Shown one piece after another: positions 1 to 8,316 of a stretch of 64,000 nucleotides of DNA (positions are counted from its first letter, which is position 1; each line of letters starts with the position of its first letter). The DNA is from Microbispora sp. NBC_01189. GTDB taxonomy: Bacteria; Actinomycetota; Actinomycetes; Streptosporangiales; Streptosporangiaceae. The notes beneath the pieces were generated by a model. That model had not been told where the DNA came from and made no database searches. It saw only the letters and a list, made by a program, of their open reading frames with translations. Location: contig NZ_CP108581.1 of the NCBI RefSeq assembly GCF_036010665.1, positions 6,877,501 through 6,941,500 on the forward strand, in the 5' to 3' direction. The translations under genes and the position numbers were made by a program.

Positions 1-2
1 CG

Positions 3-2450
3 GAGCAGGTCACCCCCTCCGCCAGTGACGTCAGCAGGACGGGCGAGAACAGCCCGGTGGTGGCGGCGGCGCACGCGGTGGCCGAACACACCCTGGCCAC
101 CCTGCAGACCTACCTGGCCGACGACCGCCTGAGCAGCTCCCGGCTACTCGTCATCACCCACAATGCCGTCGCCACCAACAGCCACGAACCCATCGATCTG
201 GCCACCGCACCCGTCTGGGGCCTCATCCGCTCCGCCCAGACCGAACACCCCGGCCGCATCCACCTCATCGACCACCACCACGACCGGGATCAGGACACCG
301 CCGCCCTACTCCCCCAAGCCGTCGCCACCGCCCGCCACCACGACGAACCCCACACCGCCCTCCGCCACGGCACCCTGCTCACCCCCCGCCTCACCCCCCA
401 CACCACCCAGCACAGATCAGAAGACGCCCCCGAGGATGTTCAGCCGCGAGCCTGGGACCCGGACGGGACCGTCCTGATCACCGGCGGCCTCACCGGCATC
501 GGCGCCCTCCTCGCCCACCACCTCGCCACCACACACGGCATCCGCCACCTCCACCTCGTCGGACGACGCGGCCACCACACCCCCGGCGCACCAGACCTCA
601 TCCAGCACCTCACCACCGCCGGCGCCCACGTCACCGTCACCGCCACCGACATCACCGACTCCAGCGCGGTCGAACACCTCATCGCGTCCATCCCAGCCGA
701 ACACCCCCTCACCGCCGTCGTCCACGCCGCCGGCATCACCCACGACACACCCCTGCACGCCCTCACCCCCGACCACCTGCACCCCGTCCTCGCCCCCAAA
801 ATCGACGGCGCCACCCACCTCCACCACCACACCCGCCACCACAACCTCGCCGCCTTCGTCCTGTTCTCCTCCATCAGCGGCCTGCTCGGCGGCGCCGCCC
901 AAGCCAACTACGCCGCCGCCAACACCTTCCACGACGCCCTCGCCCACCACCGCCACACCCAAGGCCTCCCCGCAACCAGCCTCGCCTGGGGACTGTGGGC
1001 CCACACCAGCACCCTCACCGCCGATCTCACCTCGGTGGACCAGGCGCGGATCAGGCGGACCGGGCTCCGGCCGCTGACCGCGGACCAGGCCCTCGCCCTC
1101 TTCGACGCCGTCGCGTTCCGAGACGCGAGCCCGCCCCTGGTCGTCCCGACCGGTCTCACGTCCACCGCGGAGGCGCCGCCGCCCCTCCTGCGGGGAGTCG
1201 TCCGGCAGGCCCGCCGTGCCGCGCGTGCCGCGGCGTCCTCGGGCCCCTCCGCCGCCGGGTTCACCGGGCTGACCCCCGAACAGCGGAGCGCGGCCCTGCT
1301 CGACCTGGTCCGCACCGAAGTCGCCACCGTCCTCAGCCACCCCGACCCCCACACCATCCCCCCCGACCGCCCCCTCATCGAACTCGGCCTCGACTCCCTC
1401 ACCGCCATCGAACTCCGCAACCGCCTCACCACCACAACCACCCTCCGACTCCCCGCCACCCTCACCTTCGACCACCCCACCCCCGAGGCCATCGCGGCGT
1501 ACCTCGACCGTGAGCTGCCCGGCTCGGCCGAGGGCCCCGCCGGTACGTCCCGCCGTACCGGAACGGCTCCCACGGGAGGGCTCGCCGCGCTGCACCGCCG
1601 CATGCACGAGACGGGCAAGCACGACGAGGCGGCGGGACTGCTGGTCGCGTCGTCGCACGTACGCGAGCACTTCGCCGCGCCGGACCGGGACCGGTACGCG
1701 CTGCCCCCGGTCAGGCTCGCGACCGGGCCCGGCCGGGTCTCCGTGGTCTGCTTCCCCGCCCTCAGCGCGATCTCCGGACCGCACGAATACTCCCGGTTCG
1801 GGCAGGCGTTCCGCGATGACCGGAACGTCTACGTCGTGCCGTCGCCGGGGTTCACCGACGGGGAGGACGACCTGCTGCCGGACTCACTGGAGACGCTGAT
1901 CCAGATGAACGTCGAGGGCCTGCGCCGGTGCGTGGCCGACGACGAGCCGTTCGTCGTCGTCGGCCGCTCCATGGGCGGCGCCGTGGCGCACGCCGTGACC
2001 CTCGCCCTGGAGGAGCAGGGCCTGCGGCCGGCCGGGCTGGCGCTGATCGACAGCTACCCGATCGACGCCTCCGCCCAGGAGGGCATGGAGTGGTGGCAGG
2101 GCGCCATGATCGGCGGCATGCTCGAACGCATCGACCGCTTCGACATGACGCTGCACGACACCAGGCTGACGACGATGGGCGCCTACAACCGGCTGTTCGT
2201 CGACTGGGGGCCGAAGCCCCTGGAGACGCCGATCCTGCTGCTCCGGGCCGTGGAGCCACTGCGCGGCACCACCGTCGACCCGGCAGACCCGACGCGCTGG
2301 CAGGCGTACTGGCCGGTGTCGCACGAGACGGCCGACATCCCCGGCGACCACTTCACCACGCTGGAGGAGCACGCGGGCACGACCGCGGAGGCGATCCGCA
2401 CCTGGATCGGGACCCTCCGGCTGGACCAGCCCGAGGAGGCACAGGCGTGA
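3..2450 (+). CDS. Type I polyketide synthase, terminal module (KR-ACP-TE), 5' partial
   Basis: This is the C-terminal end of a modular PKS; the frame is open to the left edge, so the start lies outside the window. In order it has a KR structural half, a KR catalytic half (NADPH motif GGLTGIG near 483-503, Ser in FSS, Tyr/Asn in NYAAAN near 903-920), an ACP with LGLDSL carrying the phosphopantetheine Ser (near 1383-1400), and a thioesterase (GRSMGG near 1960-1980, late His in GDHFTT). No W precedes the catalytic Tyr and the third D of the LDD region is kept, which suggests a B-type ketoreductase. The thioesterase marks the last module, so it should release or cyclise the chain. The gene overlaps the next SDR by four bases (GTGA). 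The internal GTG at 57 is not the start. Confidence 0.95.
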   Translation, partial: EQVTPSASDVSRTGENSPVVAAAHAVAEHTLATLQTYLADDRLSSSRLLVITHNAVATNSHEPIDLATAPVWGLIRSAQTEHPGRIHLIDHHHDRDQDTAALLPQAVATARHHDEPHTALRHGTLLTPRLTPHTTQHRSEDAPEDVQPRAWDPDGTVLITGGLTGIGALLAHHLATTHGIRHLHLVGRRGHHTPGAPDLIQHLTTAGAHVTVTATDITDSSAVEHLIASIPAEHPLTAVVHAAGITHDTPLHALTPDHLHPVLAPKIDGATHLHHHTRHHNLAAFVLFSSISGLLGGAAQANYAAANTFHDALAHHRHTQGLPATSLAWGLWAHTSTLTADLTSVDQARIRRTGLRPLTADQALALFDAVAFRDASPPLVVPTGLTSTAEAPPPLLRGVVRQARRAARAAASSGPSAAGFTGLTPEQRSAALLDLVRTEVATVLSHPDPHTIPPDRPLIELGLDSLTAIELRNRLTTTTTLRLPATLTFDHPTPEAIAAYLDRELPGSAEGPAGTSRRTGTAPTGGLAALHRRMHETGKHDEAAGLLVASSHVREHFAAPDRDRYALPPVRLATGPGRVSVVCFPALSAISGPHEYSRFGQAFRDDRNVYVVPSPGFTDGEDDLLPDSLETLIQMNVEGLRRCVADDEPFVVVGRSMGGAVAHAVTLALEEQGLRPAGLALIDSYPIDASAQEGMEWWQGAMIGGMLERIDRFDMTLHDTRLTTMGAYNRLFVDWGPKPLETPILLLRAVEPLRGTTVDPADPTRWQAYWPVSHETADIPGDHFTTLEEHAGTTAEAIRTWIGTLRLDQPEEAQA
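150..1490 (+). repeat. C-over-G skewed blocks inside the PKS gene (GRINS-like)
   Basis: Three stretches, about 150-410, 475-1020 and 1313-1490, use almost only C-ending codons with few G. For example, 781-840 has 36 C and 7 G, whereas 2221-2280 in the thioesterase has 24 C and 20 G. The blocks coincide with the KR and ACP domains; the KR-ACP linker and the thioesterase are not skewed. This matches the described pattern of genetic repeats of intense nucleotide skew in PKS genes. The sister repeats would lie in upstream modules outside the window. Confidence 0.6.
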
Positions 2451-3220
2451 CCCGGCCCGCGGCCGTCGTCACGGGCGCGGCGGCGGGCATCGGGAGGGCG
2501 TCCGCGGAGCTGTTCGCCGAGCGCGGCTACGGCGTGGTCGCGGTCGACCTCGCCGAGCCGCCGCTCGCGGAGCTCGCACGAGATCCCGGCATCGTGCCGC
2601 TGAGCGGGGACGTCGCGGAGGAGGCCGTCAACAAGGCGGCGGTCCGCCTCGCGCTCGACCGCTTCGGGAGCCTCGACGCGGTGGTGCTGAACGCGGGCAT
2701 CGGCGGCACGCCTCCCCTGGAGGCCCCCGGCGCGGTGGAGCGGTTCGACCGCATGGTCGCGGTCAACCTGCGCGGTCCGGTCCTGGGCATCCGGGCCGCC
2801 GCCCCGGTCCTGCGCTCCCGGGGCGGCGGCGCGATCGTGCTGACCACGTCGGTGTCCGGGCTGGCCGGCGACCCCGGCGTGTGGGCCTACAACGCGACCA
2901 AGGCCGCGCTGGTCAACCTGGTGCGGGGCACCTCCCTCGACTACGCGGCCGACGGCGTCCGGGTCAACGCCGTCGCGCCCGGGCTCACCGACACGCCGCG
3001 TACGGCGGTGCACCACGACGAACCGGGCCTGGTGGCGGAGCTGACGAGGCGCATCCCGATGGGCCGCTGGGCGCGGCCCCGGGAGCAGGCCGAGGCCATC
3101 TGGTTCCTCGCCTCGCCCGCCGCGTCCTACATCACGGGGGTGACCCTGCCGGTGGACGGGGGGCTGACCGCGAGCACCGGCCTGCTCCCGCCGCCCGAGC
3201 GGCCCACGCCGGTCAGCTGA
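2447..3220 (+). CDS. SDR-family oxidoreductase, coupled to the PKS
   Basis: A 257-residue classical short-chain dehydrogenase/reductase. It has the N-terminal cofactor motif TGAAAGIG, NAG after the central strand, and the catalytic YNATK (YxxxK) near residue 150. The GTG start overlaps the PKS stop codon in GTGA, so the two are probably co-translated and it is likely a tailoring enzyme of the polyketide (inference). It closely resembles the SDR at 5543-6394: both carry DAVVLNAGIGG, NLRGP and SPAASY. The substrate cannot be read from the sequence. Confidence 0.9.
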   Translation: MTRPAAVVTGAAAGIGRASAELFAERGYGVVAVDLAEPPLAELARDPGIVPLSGDVAEEAVNKAAVRLALDRFGSLDAVVLNAGIGGTPPLEAPGAVERFDRMVAVNLRGPVLGIRAAAPVLRSRGGGAIVLTTSVSGLAGDPGVWAYNATKAALVNLVRGTSLDYAADGVRVNAVAPGLTDTPRTAVHHDEPGLVAELTRRIPMGRWARPREQAEAIWFLASPAASYITGVTLPVDGGLTASTGLLPPPERPTPVS

Positions 3221-3340
3221 GAGCCGAGGCGATGGCTCGCCACGAGTGAAAGTTTCGGCTGCCCCGGCTGGGGCGGACGGCGAGGGACGAGGTCACCGCG
3301 GGTGGACGGGCCGGCGCGGCGGGCCGGGCATTGCCTCCGC

Positions 3341-3366
3341 CCCCGGACCGCGCCTATGGTCCGGGG
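3341..3366 (+). terminator. Hairpin downstream of the PKS-SDR operon
   Basis: A perfect 9-bp inverted repeat (CCCCGGACC / GGTCCGGGG) with an 8-base loop, 120 bases after the SDR stop. There is no U-tract, as is usual in actinobacteria. The rest of 3221-3500 shows only further short GC-rich stems. Confidence 0.5.
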
Positions 3367-3514
3367 ACGCCCGAAGCCGAAGATCGACGCTCCGCCCTCC
3401 GCGGCCACGTGACGCCGGCGCTTCGCCTGGTTCCACGCCACGTCTCACGGGCCTGGCCGGTGGGGCGGCGCCGATCGCGGCCCCGCCCGTCCCGTCCACC
3501 GAGGTGAGGCACCC

Positions 3515-4915
3515 ATGAGACGCATGCGCGCGTGGTTCACGGCGCTCGGCACGGCCGTACTGACGATCGCCGGGCTGGTCATGCCCGCTCCGGTGTTCGC
3601 CGCCCCCGCGACGCTTCGGCCCGGCGTTCTGTGGTACGACACGGCGGGCAACCGGCTGCAGGCGCGCGGCGCCGGCCTGTTCAAGGTCGGTTCGACGTAC
3701 TACATGGTCGGCGAGGACAAGAGCGCGGGCGCGACGTTCACGGCGGTCGCCTGCTACTCCTCGACCGACCTGGCCACCTGGACCCGGCAGGGCAACGCGC
3801 TGAGCCGGCAGAGCAGTGGCGACCTCGCCGCCGGGCGCATCGTGGAACGGCCGAAGGTGATCTACAACTCGTCGACCGGCCAGTACGTGATGTGGGTGCA
3901 CATCGACAACTCCTCCTACGGCGACGCGCGGGCCGGGGTGGCCACCAGCCCGACGCCGTGCGGGCCGTACACCTATCGCGGCTCCTCGCGCCCTCTGGGG
4001 TTCGAGAGCCGGGACCTGGGCCTGTTCAAGGACGACGACGGCACGGCGTACCTGCTGACCGAGGACCGTGCGCACGGCCTGCGCGTCGACCGGCTGTCCG
4101 CCGACTACACCCAGGCGGTGAGCACGACGGCGGTGCTCGCCGACCTGGAGTCTCCGGCGATGGTCAAGGTGAACGGGCGGTACTTCCTGTTCGCCTCGCA
4201 TCTGACGGGCTGGTCCACCAACGACAACGCGTACGCCACCGCGACCTCCCTGTCCGGGCCGTGGAGCGGCTTCACCACGTTCGCCCCGAACGGCAGCCGC
4301 ACGTTCGACTCCCAGACCTCCTCCGTCGTGCCGGTGTCGGGGTCGTCGGGCACCACGTACGTGTACGTCGGCGACCGGTGGAACCCCAACGACCTCAACA
4401 GCTCGACGCCCGTCTGGCTGCCGCTCACGATCAGCGGCTCCACCGCCTCGATGAGCGCGTTCTACGACTCCTGGACCATCGACACGGCCACGGGCACCTG
4501 GGCGGCCGCGCAGACTCCGCCGCAGCAGAGCTTCACGCTGGTCGGCGCCCAGTCGGGGCGCTGCCTCGACGTCGCGGGCGGCGCCGCGAACAACGGCTCG
4601 ACCATCCAGATCTACGACTGCAACGGCGGCGCGGGCCAGAAGTGGTCCCTGACCTCCTCCGGGGAACTGCGCACGTTCGGCGGGACGAAGTGCCTCGACG
4701 TGTTCGACCAGCGCACCACGGCGGGCGCCCCGGTGGGCATCTGGGACTGCAACGGCGGCGCCAACCAGCGGTGGACGGTCAACTCCGCCGGCACCGTCGT
4801 CGGCGTCCAGTCGGGCCTGTGCCTGGACGTGAACGGCAACCAGACGGCCAACGGCACCAAGGTGCAGCTGTGGACGTGCAACGGCGGCGCGAACCAGCGG
4901 TGGACCCGCACCTGA
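3515..4915 (+). CDS. Secreted GH43 (exo-beta-1,3-galactanase-like) glycosidase with CBM13
   Basis: 466 residues. A Sec signal peptide covers about residues 1-28 (basic MRRMR start, hydrophobic core, cut near FAA-PA). A five-bladed-propeller GH43 domain follows to about residue 325, then a ricin-B/CBM13 trefoil (about 335-466) with three QxW repeats (QKW, QRW, QRW). The domain most resembles the GH43 subgroup of exo-beta-1,3-galactanases, where a Gln replaces the usual general base; DSQTSS could supply it and LESP the acid (family knowledge plus inference). The start is set by GAGGTGAGG at 3501-3509. It probably degrades plant arabinogalactan outside the cell and has no obvious link to the polyketide. 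Confidence 0.85.
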   Translation: MRRMRAWFTALGTAVLTIAGLVMPAPVFAAPATLRPGVLWYDTAGNRLQARGAGLFKVGSTYYMVGEDKSAGATFTAVACYSSTDLATWTRQGNALSRQSSGDLAAGRIVERPKVIYNSSTGQYVMWVHIDNSSYGDARAGVATSPTPCGPYTYRGSSRPLGFESRDLGLFKDDDGTAYLLTEDRAHGLRVDRLSADYTQAVSTTAVLADLESPAMVKVNGRYFLFASHLTGWSTNDNAYATATSLSGPWSGFTTFAPNGSRTFDSQTSSVVPVSGSSGTTYVYVGDRWNPNDLNSSTPVWLPLTISGSTASMSAFYDSWTIDTATGTWAAAQTPPQQSFTLVGAQSGRCLDVAGGAANNGSTIQIYDCNGGAGQKWSLTSSGELRTFGGTKCLDVFDQRTTAGAPVGIWDCNGGANQRWTVNSAGTVVGVQSGLCLDVNGNQTANGTKVQLWTCNGGANQRWTRT

Positions 4916-4953
4916 GACCCGCACCTGGACCCGCACCTGGACCCGGGCCCGCG

Positions 4954-4983
4954 GTGGGGGCGCGACCGGCGGCGCGCCCCCAC
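4954..4983 (+). terminator. Bidirectional hairpin between convergent genes
   Basis: A perfect 11-bp stem (GTGGGGGCGCG / CGCGCCCCCAC) with an 8-base loop, between the galactanase gene and the convergent SnoaL-like gene. Just before it the motif ACCCGCACCTG occurs three times, duplicating the end of the coding sequence. Confidence 0.7.
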
Positions 4984-5042
4984 AGTGCCACCTCCCCGCG
5001 CCTCTCCCCGCGCCCCCTTCCCTGGACTCCTGCCCGAGTGCC

Positions 5043-5483
5043 TCAGGCGCTGAGCTGCTGCAGGATGCCCAGGCGGTCGGGCAGCACCTCGTACTCCACG
5101 ATCCTGCCGTCGCGGAACCGGATCGTGCTGATGCTCTGGCCGCTGAAGCGGCGCCCGCTCGGCGGCGCGCCGAACACCTCGCCGCGCTGCACGCCCTCGA
5201 TGATCCAGTAGACGACGACGCGGTCACCTTCGGCGACGGTGTCCGTCACTGTCGCGGTCACCCCCTCGACCGCCGACCGCAGCCAGGTGATGTGCTGGAC
5301 GAACCCCGCCCGCCCGAGGTTGCCCCCGGCGGGCACCGCGCCGTCCGTCGCCTCGTCGGCGACGATCTCGTCGAGGACGTCGAGCCGTCCCTGCGAGACG
5401 ACCTCCTCGTAGAAGCGCCTGGCCACCGTACGGTTTATCTCGGTGGCGGTGGCCTCGGCAGCGCTCGTCTCCGTCGTGCTCAT
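5043..5483 (-). CDS. SnoaL-like / NTF2-fold polyketide cyclase-type protein
   Basis: 146 residues with the alpha+beta cone pattern of SnoaL-like ester cyclases: an N-terminal helix pair (RRFYEEVVSQGRLDVLDEIVADE), then strands with HITWLRSA, GDRVVVYW and a C-terminal DGRIVEYEVL. The start is ATG 5483 with GAAGGAGA upstream. The family includes polyketide cyclases but also many proteins of unknown role. Its place after the second SDR, 59 bases away and on the same strand, suggests the same transcript. A role in closing a ring or protecting a polyketide is only inference. Confidence 0.8.
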   Translation of the reverse strand: MSTTETSAAEATATEINRTVARRFYEEVVSQGRLDVLDEIVADEATDGAVPAGGNLGRAGFVQHITWLRSAVEGVTATVTDTVAEGDRVVVYWIIEGVQRGEVFGAPPSGRRFSGQSISTIRFRDGRIVEYEVLPDRLGILQQLSA

Positions 5484-5542
5484 CGGCGGTCTCCTTCTCT
5501 TGTCGGTGCTGTGTGTCGGTGCTGTTTGTCGGTACGTGCGGG

Positions 5543-6394
5543 TCACTGGCGTACGGGCGGCAGCGGGAGGACACCGAGGCTCGCGTCGAGGCCGCCGTCG
5601 ACGACCAGGGCGGTCCCGGTGACGTACGACGCGGCGGGCGAGGTCAGGAACCAGACGGCCTCGGCCTGCTCGCGGGGCTCGGCGAACCGCTGGAGCGGAA
5701 TGCGGCGCTCGATCTCGGCGGTGAGCGCGGGGTCCCGGCGGACACCCGCGTTGATCCGCGTCCAGGTCAGCCCGGGCGCGAGGGCGTTGACCCGGATGCC
5801 ATCGGGCGCGTGGTCGATGGCCGCGGCGCGGACGAGGTTGATCAGCGCGCCCTTCGACGCGTTGTACGCCCAGTTGCCGGGGTCGGCGCGCAGCCCGGCC
5901 ACGGACGCGGTCACCACGACCGCCCCGCCCCCGGCGGCGCGCAGCGCGGGCACGGCGGCCCTGATGCCCAGGATCGGCCCGCGGAGGTTGACGGCGAAGA
6001 TCCGTTCCGCGGCCTCCACCGCTCCCGGGGACTCCCACGGCCGGGTGCCGCCGATGCCGGCGTTGAGCACGACCGCGTCGAGCCGGCCGAACTCGCGGAC
6101 CGCCAGCTCCACCGCGGCGTGGTTGGACTCCTCCCGCGACACGTCGCCGACGAGCGTCAGCACGCCGTCGAGCACGGCGAGCTCCTTGAGCGCGTATTCG
6201 TCATGGTCCACGGCGAGCACGGCGACGCCGCGCTCCGCGTACAGCTCGGCGGTCGCCCGGCCGATGCCCGACCCCGCGCCCGTCACGAGGACGGCGCGCG
6301 GGCCGGAGCCGGGCGATGAGGCCGCTGAGGAGCCGGCTGAGGTGTCGGGTGAGGTGTCGGCTGAGGTGTCGGGTGAGGTGTCGGGTGAGGTCAT
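5543..6394 (-). CDS. SDR-family oxidoreductase, paralogue of 2447-3220
   Basis: 283 residues. TGAGSGIG cofactor motif, NAG, and YNASK catalytic motif. It is a clear relative of the PKS-coupled SDR, sharing long motifs including DAVVLNAGIGG and SPAASY. The ATG overlaps the stop of the ABC ATPase gene (ATGA), with GGAGGG upstream, so it is translationally coupled to the transporter operon. Residues 2-20 form a low-complexity repeat of the type T-S-P/A-D, absent in the first SDR and encoded by a 12-base minisatellite. The enzyme is probably a tailoring reductase or dehydrogenase; its substrate is unknown. Confidence 0.9.
   Translation of the reverse strand: MTSPDTSPDTSADTSPDTSAGSSAASSPGSGPRAVLVTGAGSGIGRATAELYAERGVAVLAVDHDEYALKELAVLDGVLTLVGDVSREESNHAAVELAVREFGRLDAVVLNAGIGGTRPWESPGAVEAAERIFAVNLRGPILGIRAAVPALRAAGGGAVVVTASVAGLRADPGNWAYNASKGALINLVRAAAIDHAPDGIRVNALAPGLTWTRINAGVRRDPALTAEIERRIPLQRFAEPREQAEAVWFLTSPAASYVTGTALVVDGGLDASLGVLPLPPVRQ
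6339..6391. repeat. 12-bp minisatellite in the SDR start region
   Basis: About four to five copies of GGTGAGGTGTCG with single-base changes. It encodes the TSPD/TSAD repeats at the N-terminus of the second SDR and is in codon phase. Confidence 0.75.
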
Positions 6395-8316
6395 GGGTGG
6401 CCCTCCAGGGTGACGGCGGCGTGCGGGCGTTCTCCCGCCCTGCCTCCCGGGTCGATCCGCGGGACGGCGGCGAGCAGTTCTGCGGTGTAGGCGGCGCGCG
6501 GGGCGCGGAAGACGTCGGCGACGGCGCCGGTCTCGACCAGCCTGCCGTCCTTCATCACCGCCACGCGGTCGCAGACCTGGCGGACGACGCCCAGGTCGTG
6601 CGAGATGAACAGCAGCGCCACCCCGGCCTCGCGCCGCAGCCGGGCGAGCAGGGCCAGGATCTGCGCCTGCACGGTGACGTCGAGCGCGGACACCGGCTCG
6701 TCGCAGACGATCACCTCGGGGTCCGGGGCAAGCGCGCGGGCGATCGCGACCCGCTGGCGCTGGCCCCCGCTCAGCCGGGCGGGCACGCGGTCGAGCAGGG
6801 CCGGGTCGAGCCCGACCTGGCCGAGCAGCGCGGCGGCCCGCTCGCGCCTGCGGCGGCGCGGCATCCTCCCCGGCACCGCCTCGCCGACGACCCCCTCGAC
6901 CGTGAAGCGCGGGTCGAAGGAGCTCAGCGGGTCCTGGTCGACGAGCTGGATCCGGGAGCGCCGCGAGCGCCGGTCGCGCTCGCGCAGCGCGCTCCACGGC
7001 TCGCCGTCGAGCAGCACGGTCCCCGCGTCGGGGACGATCTCGGCCAGCACGATCCGCGCCGTGGTGCTCTTGCCCGACCCCGACTCGCCGACCAGGCCGA
7101 GCGCCTCCCCCGCGCGCAGGTCGAACGACACGTTGCCGACGGCCGTACGCCGTGATCCGTCCGGGGAGCGGTAGCGCTTGGTGATCCCCCGCACCGAGAC
7201 GACGGCATGGTCCTTCACCCGGGCCGGCGCCGCCGGGGCTCCGGAGGCGGCGGGCCGCTCCTGCCCGGGGTGGAAGCAGCGGACCACGCGATCACCCCCG
7301 TCCTCCCCGTCCGGCCGGTACCGCACCGGGGGCGGCGGCTCGGAGCGGCAGCGGTCGTCGGCGAGCGCGCACCGCGGGGCGTACGGGCAGCCGGTGGCGG
7401 CCGCGGGCCCGGTCCGGACGATCGGCAGCCCGCGCGCCATGCCGTCCGAGCCGTCCGGAGCGCCGGAGCCGGCCGGAGCGCCCGAGCCGTTCGGGGCATT
7501 CGGGGCGTCCGGGGCGTCCAGGGTGGGCACGGCGGCGAGCAGGTCGGTGGTGTAGGGGTGGGCGGGAGACGACAGCAGGGCCGCCGCCGGCCCCCGCTCC
7601 ACGACCTCGCCCGCGAACATGACGGCGACCTGGTCGGCGAGGCGGGCGACGACCGCGAGGTCGTGGCTGATGAGCAGCAGCGCCGTGCCCCGCCGCCGCC
7701 GCTCCTCCAGCAGGCCGAGCACCTGCGCCTGCACGGTGACGTCGAGGGCCGTGGTGGGCTCGTCCGCGACCAGCAGGGCGGGCCCGGCGGCGATGGCGGA
7801 TGCGATCAGCGCCCGCTGCCGCAGCCCGCCGGACAGCTCGTGCGGATACTGCAGGAACCTCACGTGCGGGTCGGGCACCCCGACCTCGGTGAGCAGCCGG
7901 ATCACCTGGTCGTCGAGGTCGTCGCGGCGCGCCAGGCCGTGCACCTCCAGGGCCTCCGCCACCTCCAGGCCGACCCGGCGGAGCGGGTCGAGCGAGGTCA
8001 GCGCGTCCTGCAGGACGTAGCCGATGCGGCGGCCGCGCAGCCGCCGCCACCGGCCGCCGCCCAGCGTGCGCAGGTCGCGTCCCTCGAAGGTCAGCGTCCG
8101 CGCGGTCACCCGGGCGCCCGCGCCGGCGAGGCCGAGCAGCGCCCGGGCCGTGACGCTCTTGCCCGATCCCGACTCGCCCACCACCGCGAGGCACTCCCCC
8201 GCGCGCAGGGACAGGTCGACGTCCCGCACGGCCCGTACGACGCCGTGCCGGGTGGCGAAGTCGACCGAGAGCCCCGCCACCTCCAGCAGGGGCGCGGAGG
8301 GGTGGTCGCCGCTCAT
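6391..8316 (-). CDS. Oligopeptide/dipeptide ABC transporter, fused double ATPase (DppD-DppF type)
   Basis: 641 residues with two complete ATPase halves. Half 1: Walker A GESGSGKS, Q-loop QDALTSLDP, signature LSGGLRQR, Walker B LLVADEP, SHD. Half 2: GESGSGKST, QDPLSSFDP, LSGGQRQR, VIVCDEP, SHD. Between them lies the oligopeptide-transporter C-terminal motif CPYAPRC plus an Ala/Pro/Gly/Asp-rich linker. It energises the permeases encoded just upstream. Four-base ATGA overlaps on both sides show tight coupling to the permease and the SDR genes. The substrate is not readable; peptides, metal-peptides or the polyketide product are options. Confidence 0.93.
   Translation of the reverse strand: MSGDHPSAPLLEVAGLSVDFATRHGVVRAVRDVDLSLRAGECLAVVGESGSGKSVTARALLGLAGAGARVTARTLTFEGRDLRTLGGGRWRRLRGRRIGYVLQDALTSLDPLRRVGLEVAEALEVHGLARRDDLDDQVIRLLTEVGVPDPHVRFLQYPHELSGGLRQRALIASAIAAGPALLVADEPTTALDVTVQAQVLGLLEERRRRGTALLLISHDLAVVARLADQVAVMFAGEVVERGPAAALLSSPAHPYTTDLLAAVPTLDAPDAPNAPNGSGAPAGSGAPDGSDGMARGLPIVRTGPAAATGCPYAPRCALADDRCRSEPPPPVRYRPDGEDGGDRVVRCFHPGQERPAASGAPAAPARVKDHAVVSVRGITKRYRSPDGSRRTAVGNVSFDLRAGEALGLVGESGSGKSTTARIVLAEIVPDAGTVLLDGEPWSALRERDRRSRRSRIQLVDQDPLSSFDPRFTVEGVVGEAVPGRMPRRRRRERAAALLGQVGLDPALLDRVPARLSGGQRQRVAIARALAPDPEVIVCDEPVSALDVTVQAQILALLARLRREAGVALLFISHDLGVVRQVCDRVAVMKDGRLVETGAVADVFRAPRAAYTAELLAAVPRIDPGGRAGERPHAAVTLEGHP

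Noticed and set aside
57-59. GTG as the start of the PKS protein
   Set aside because: The frame stays open to the window edge and the KR structural domain is already under way, so the gene begins upstream.
417-1784. Minus-strand frame of 455 codons in the PKS
   Set aside because: Mirror of the C-skewed PKS coding sequence; Gly/Val/Glu repeats only.
4916-4950. Triple ACCCGCACCTG as a possible attachment site
   Set aside because: It duplicates the end of the galactanase coding sequence and there is no integrase or tRNA nearby.
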